From contig CAMTPA010000003.1 in the NCBI GenBank assembly GCA_947074275.1, forward strand, positions 1 through 64,000: a stretch of DNA of 64,000 nucleotides. The letters are read 5' to 3'. A program made the translations under genes and the position numbers. Position 1 is the first letter of the stretch. The number at the start of each line of letters is the position of its first letter. Below, one piece after another: positions 60,795 through 64,000 of this stretch. The notes beneath the pieces were generated by a model. The model saw only the letters and a program-made list of their open reading frames with translations. It was not told the origin of the DNA and searched no databases. Source of the DNA: an uncultured Bacteroides sp. (GTDB lineage: Bacteria > Bacteroidota > Bacteroidia > Bacteroidales > Bacteroidaceae).

Positions 60795-60930
60795 ATATGT
60801 GTAGTTATTATATTCATTAAAATAAAGAAGCACTATGCAAAGGTAAGTCTTTTTCTTATTTGTGCCGATAAGTATAAACGATATTTATAAAAAGAGGCTC
60901 GTCGTTTCAGCGGAATCGTTTCGGATGGTA

Positions 60931-60954
60931 GCACCAACCAATTGATGATGAAGC
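60931..60954 (+). repeat. 24-bp direct repeat, copy 1
   Basis: gcaccaaccaattgatgatgaagc, identical to 63166-63189. Confidence 0.95.
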
Positions 60955-61210
60955 ATTGCGCGGCTTTTTTGTGCGCTTCGGTGTGTGGGGCTGATAGCTT
61001 TTGCACCCACCGTTTCAGTTATAGCAAATTTGCACGTTTTGCTTATTTTTTTTTGTTGTTAATAGTTGTTATGTCGGATAAAGTCGCTATTTTTATCGCA
61101 ACTGATTGAAAAACACCTTAAAACACAAACTTGTGATGGTGAAAATGTGGTTAGGTTATTGAAGAGTATATATGTATATATTAAATTCCATAAATAATTT
61201 ATTATATAAA

Positions 61211-62950
61211 ATGAAAACGAAGCAACTACTACACGCAGCCGCGGCGCTGCTGTTGCTTGGCACTGCCACAGGCTGCCAGCAAGAGTTTTTTGAAGAAAAC
61301 ACACCCTCGCAGGGGGCAATGAGAGAAATCACCATCCAAGCCTCGATGGGCGAACCGGGCGGAAACACAAGGGCTTCGATGACACCCGATGGCAGTGACA
61401 TCACAACCTCTACTTGGGTGTCGGCTTGGGAGAGTACGGATAAGCTCGGTGCTTGGGCAAGCGGCGAATCCTCCTTCTCGGAGTTCAGCATTGGCACATA
61501 TGACAACGATGCAAAAACCGCTTCGTTCACAGGGACGATACCTACCAGTGCGTCGCAACTACGCTTTGTGTACCCTTGGGACAATACAGCGAATGCGATA
61601 AGCACCAATAGCTATACGGTAGACATCAGCAGCCAGCAGTTCGATGCCACGGCTCCATTCTTGCACTACGGCAAAAACAAGCCGATGGTGAGCGACCTGA
61701 TGCCTGTGACAGATGACAACGTGGGCAGTGTGAAGCTGCGCAACCTCTGTGCCGGGATGGAGTACAAGTTAGCGTTCTCGGGGATGACAACAGGACAAGA
61801 CGTGCGTGTGCTCTACGTCGAAGTGGAGGGCATCAACAACAAGGGCACGCTCGATATGGCAAATGGCACACTGACCGAAACTGCCGGAGCTATCCGCATT
61901 GATGTTTCCAATTCGCCCCAAATGACCACGAGTAACTTCTCGGTGATTGGCGCGGTGTTCCCATTCAAAATAGCTGCTGCTACTGGCGTCCTCACCGTGA
62001 AGGTGATGACCAACTACGGTATGGTGCAGATAACTAAAACAAACACTGGTTCAGAGCTTGACTTCGGCATAGGCAAGCATCACAACATCAACCTGGATGT
62101 GGATATGAGCACGGTGGCGGCTTTTACCGAGTATTGGAAAGATTGTGCAGCAAATAGTTTTGATGCCGGAAACGGAGATTCGTCATCTCCTTACATCATC
62201 AAAACCCCCGAGCAGTTTGCCAAGCTTATAAATGATGTGAATGGCGGAAATGACTACACTGATAGCTACTTTGAACTGGGCAACGACATCGACCTGAGCG
62301 GCAAGCAATGGACGGCGATAGGGACAATCACCGAGACTTTCTCGGGCAGATTCGATGGAAAGGGCTATAAGGTTACGGGGCTGTATATAAACAAAAACGT
62401 TGGACTCCAAGGCTTGTTTGCCTTCTTGATTGGTGCCACTATCAAGAACCTGCACGTGTCGGGTTCGGTCACTACTACTAGATCTCAGGTTGTGGGCGGC
62501 ATCGTAGCAAGTCTGGAAGAACAGAGTAAAATTGAGGGATGCAGCTTCAGTGGGGTTGTTTCGGCTACTTATAGTTCTTATGGATTATATGTCGGTGGCA
62601 TCGTTGGTTCTTCTCATAGTACTTCTTCTATCACCTCTTGCTACAACACGGGGTCTGTGTCGGCTTCGGGTAGTGGCAGTACCTATGCTGGCGGCATATT
62701 GGGAAAGAGCGAAGGCGGCACAGTAAGCTATTGCTACTGCCTCAATGCTGTCGATGGTGGAACGAATACCGTGGTAGGCACTGGTACGGCTACAAATTCA
62801 GCCACCTTGAGCGATGCGCAGATGAAAGGAACAGAGACTTTCCAATATACTGGTGCTGGTGATAATGTGTATATGATAGATGAGCTGAAAAAAGGCGATG
62901 CCACCTACTGGCAAGCTCGTCCAGGCAATTATCCTTGGCTTGGCTTTTAG
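61211..62950 (+). CDS. Fimbrillin (Mfa/FimB-like) family lipoprotein with C-terminal GLUG-motif repeats
   Basis: LLLGTATGCQQEFFEE lipobox; fimbrillin-type RASMTPDGSDITTSTWVSAWESTDKLGAWASG...LRFVYPW; GLUG-like VGGIVGSSHSTSSITSCYNTGSVSASGSGSTYAGGILGKSEGGTVSYCYC. Confidence 0.88.
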   Translation: MKTKQLLHAAAALLLLGTATGCQQEFFEENTPSQGAMREITIQASMGEPGGNTRASMTPDGSDITTSTWVSAWESTDKLGAWASGESSFSEFSIGTYDNDAKTASFTGTIPTSASQLRFVYPWDNTANAISTNSYTVDISSQQFDATAPFLHYGKNKPMVSDLMPVTDDNVGSVKLRNLCAGMEYKLAFSGMTTGQDVRVLYVEVEGINNKGTLDMANGTLTETAGAIRIDVSNSPQMTTSNFSVIGAVFPFKIAAATGVLTVKVMTNYGMVQITKTNTGSELDFGIGKHHNINLDVDMSTVAAFTEYWKDCAANSFDAGNGDSSSPYIIKTPEQFAKLINDVNGGNDYTDSYFELGNDIDLSGKQWTAIGTITETFSGRFDGKGYKVTGLYINKNVGLQGLFAFLIGATIKNLHVSGSVTTTRSQVVGGIVASLEEQSKIEGCSFSGVVSATYSSYGLYVGGIVGSSHSTSSITSCYNTGSVSASGSGSTYAGGILGKSEGGTVSYCYCLNAVDGGTNTVVGTGTATNSATLSDAQMKGTETFQYTGAGDNVYMIDELKKGDATYWQARPGNYPWLGF

Positions 62951-62980
62951 TCGATAGTTTGGGCGAAGTGGGGAGGCGGA

Positions 62981-63008
62981 GAGATTCTTCGCTTCGCTCA
63001 GAATGACA
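62981..63008. repeat. Copy of the widely dispersed AGATTCTTCGCTTCGCTCAGAATGACA motif
   Basis: gagattcttcgcttcgctcagaatgaca; its minus-strand translations are the familiar spurious peptides CHSERSEES and VILSEAKNL, both visible in the ORF track. Confidence 0.85.
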
Positions 63009-63040
63009 TATACTAATAAAAATAAAAAACAATAAATAAT

Positions 63041-63151
63041 ATGACGACAACAGAAACTTACGTGAAGCCCACCATCGAGGTGATACACCTGGAGCTGGAA
63101 GCCCCCGTGCTATCGGGTAGCAACCAAACCACCGGGACGGGCTGGGGATAG
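63041..63151 (+). CDS. Small ORF, 36 aa, absent from the supplied ORF track
   Basis: MTTTETYVKPTIEVIHLELEAPVLSGSNQTTGTGWG*, downstream of fimbrillin gene; YxxPxIEV...LSGS layout recurs in small Bacteroidales ORFs. Confidence 0.65.
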   Translation: MTTTETYVKPTIEVIHLELEAPVLSGSNQTTGTGWG

Positions 63152-63165
63152 ACGATATATCTTTC

Positions 63166-63189
63166 GCACCAACCAATTGATGATGAAGC
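63166..63189 (+). repeat. 24-bp direct repeat, copy 2
   Basis: gcaccaaccaattgatgatgaagc. Confidence 0.95.
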
Positions 63190-63234
63190 GGCGCAATGCT
63201 TCACCCTGCTTGTGTGGGGTGGGTGTTGCGCCGC
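63188..63234 (+). terminator. GC-rich hairpin overlapping the end of repeat copy 2
   Basis: GCGGCGCAA (63188-63196) pairs with TTGCGCCGC (63226-63234). Confidence 0.6.
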
Positions 63235-63358
63235 ACCTCTTCTTCGGCATACTCGTACACCGCATATTCGGTATGCAGCATTCTAAATGGAATTTTCTTA
63301 TTTTCCGGAAATTCGCATAAAAAAGAATAAGTTTATAATATATAAATACTTGTGCCGA

Positions 63359-63491
63359 CAGCTATTCACATTCATCAGGTCAGCTATTCACATCCATCAG
63401 CTCAACTATGCACATTCCATTTGCTGGGTAGCTATACCTACCGCGGTGGACAGGCCTTGCCAGGTCGGTAGATAGGGCTTGCCAGCAAAAG
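63359..63491. repeat. Composite 22-bp-period array, six units with two sequence themes (locus 8)
   Basis: cagctattcacattcatcaggt / cagctattcacatccatcagct / caactatgcacattccatttgct / gggtagctatacctaccgcggt / ggacaggccttgccaggtcggt / agatagggcttgccagcaaaag. Confidence 0.85.
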
Positions 63492-63618
63492 CGGAAACAG
63501 ACACCTGTTTGGTTCTTTGTATTGACACACATACTTTGCAATATGCGTATCATTCTTTTACTTTGTGCGCTTCGGGGTGTTTATTCTCTGTTTCATTATG
63601 GAATTATTTCTTTAATCT

Positions 63619-63650
63619 TTTGGTGAATCAACCGAATTCACGTAATTTTG
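63619..63650 (+). promoter_or_regulatory. Bacteroidetes promoter upstream of sdhC-like gene
   Basis: TTTG (63619-63622), 20-nt spacer, TAATTTTG (63643-63650). Confidence 0.65.
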
Positions 63651-63719
63651 CACGGAATGAAAAAATTCGTTAGAACCGACTATAACACTAATAATTAAAT
63701 AATTTAAAATCAAACTTTT

Positions 63720-64000
63720 ATGTGGTTAAGCAATTCATCTGTAGGAAGGAAAGTTGTGATGAGCGTAACAGGTCTCGCACTTATTCTTTTTCTAACATTT
63801 CACATGGCGATGAATCTTGTGGCTCTTTTCTCTGCGGAAGGCTACAATATGATTTGCGAATTTTTGGGTGCCAACTGGTATGCCTTGGTGGCTACTTTGG
63901 GGCTTGCGTTTCTTTTTGTCGTTCACATTATCTACGCGTTTTGGCTCACTGTTCAAAACCGTCGTGCACGTGGCAACGAACGCTATGCGGTGGTGAACAC
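63720..64000 (+). CDS. sdhC: Succinate dehydrogenase/fumarate reductase cytochrome b subunit, N-terminal part, truncated by window edge
   Basis: MWLSNSSVGRKVVMSVTGLALILFLTFHMAMNLVALFSAEGYNMICEFLGANWYALVATLGLAFLFVVHIIYAFWLTVQNRRARG. Confidence 0.9.
   Translation, partial: MWLSNSSVGRKVVMSVTGLALILFLTFHMAMNLVALFSAEGYNMICEFLGANWYALVATLGLAFLFVVHIIYAFWLTVQNRRARGNERYAVVN

Noticed and set aside
62790-63176. 128-aa and 96-aa minus-strand ORFs containing CHSERSEES and VILSEAKNL
   Set aside because: Known spurious translations of a dispersed repeat; they also run antisense to the fimbrillin gene's 3' end and the small ORF.
1-64000. Mobile element, prophage, phase-variable invertible promoter or defence system
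   Set aside because: No transposase, integrase, invertase, phage structural, restriction-modification, toxin-antitoxin or Cas protein was recognised. DprA and S24/S26-like proteins alone do not support such a call.

Overview
A 64-kb chromosomal window from a gut/oral-type Bacteroidales bacterium. Supporting signals are SusC/SusD, PA14-containing GH31, TAnnTTTG-type -7 promoter elements, AraC/HK regulators and Mfa/fimbrillin-like lipoproteins. It is densely coding, with no rRNA, no convincing tRNA, no transposase/integrase and no CRISPR-Cas. Main blocks: (1) a GH31-GH2-GH3 glycosidase run resembling the exo-enzyme set of xyloglucan loci, followed by an orphan sensor kinase and a truncated PAS paralogue; (2) housekeeping genes (RNase R, CysK, DusB, CtpA-type protease, CoaD, ParE/GyrB-type topoisomerase, PncA/PncB-like, Fur, DprA, U32 peptidase); (3) an HprK-like / S24-S26 peptidase / PqqD / ABC exporter / NTP_transf_5 cluster that resembles parts of paeninodin-type RiPP loci but has no cyclase, leader protease or local precursor; (4) a polysaccharide utilisation locus (GH43, SusC, SusD, GH43-like, BNR_4 propeller, GH105); (5) a fimbrillin/GLUG lipoprotein followed by an unannotated 36-aa ORF with a YxxPxIEV motif, the pair flanked by a 24-bp direct repeat. 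The most notable non-genic signal is a set of at least seven intergenic arrays of degenerate tandem repeats. All have a 22-23 bp period (about two helical turns), but the repeat sequence differs from locus to locus. All product calls come from reading the translations; no database search was run.
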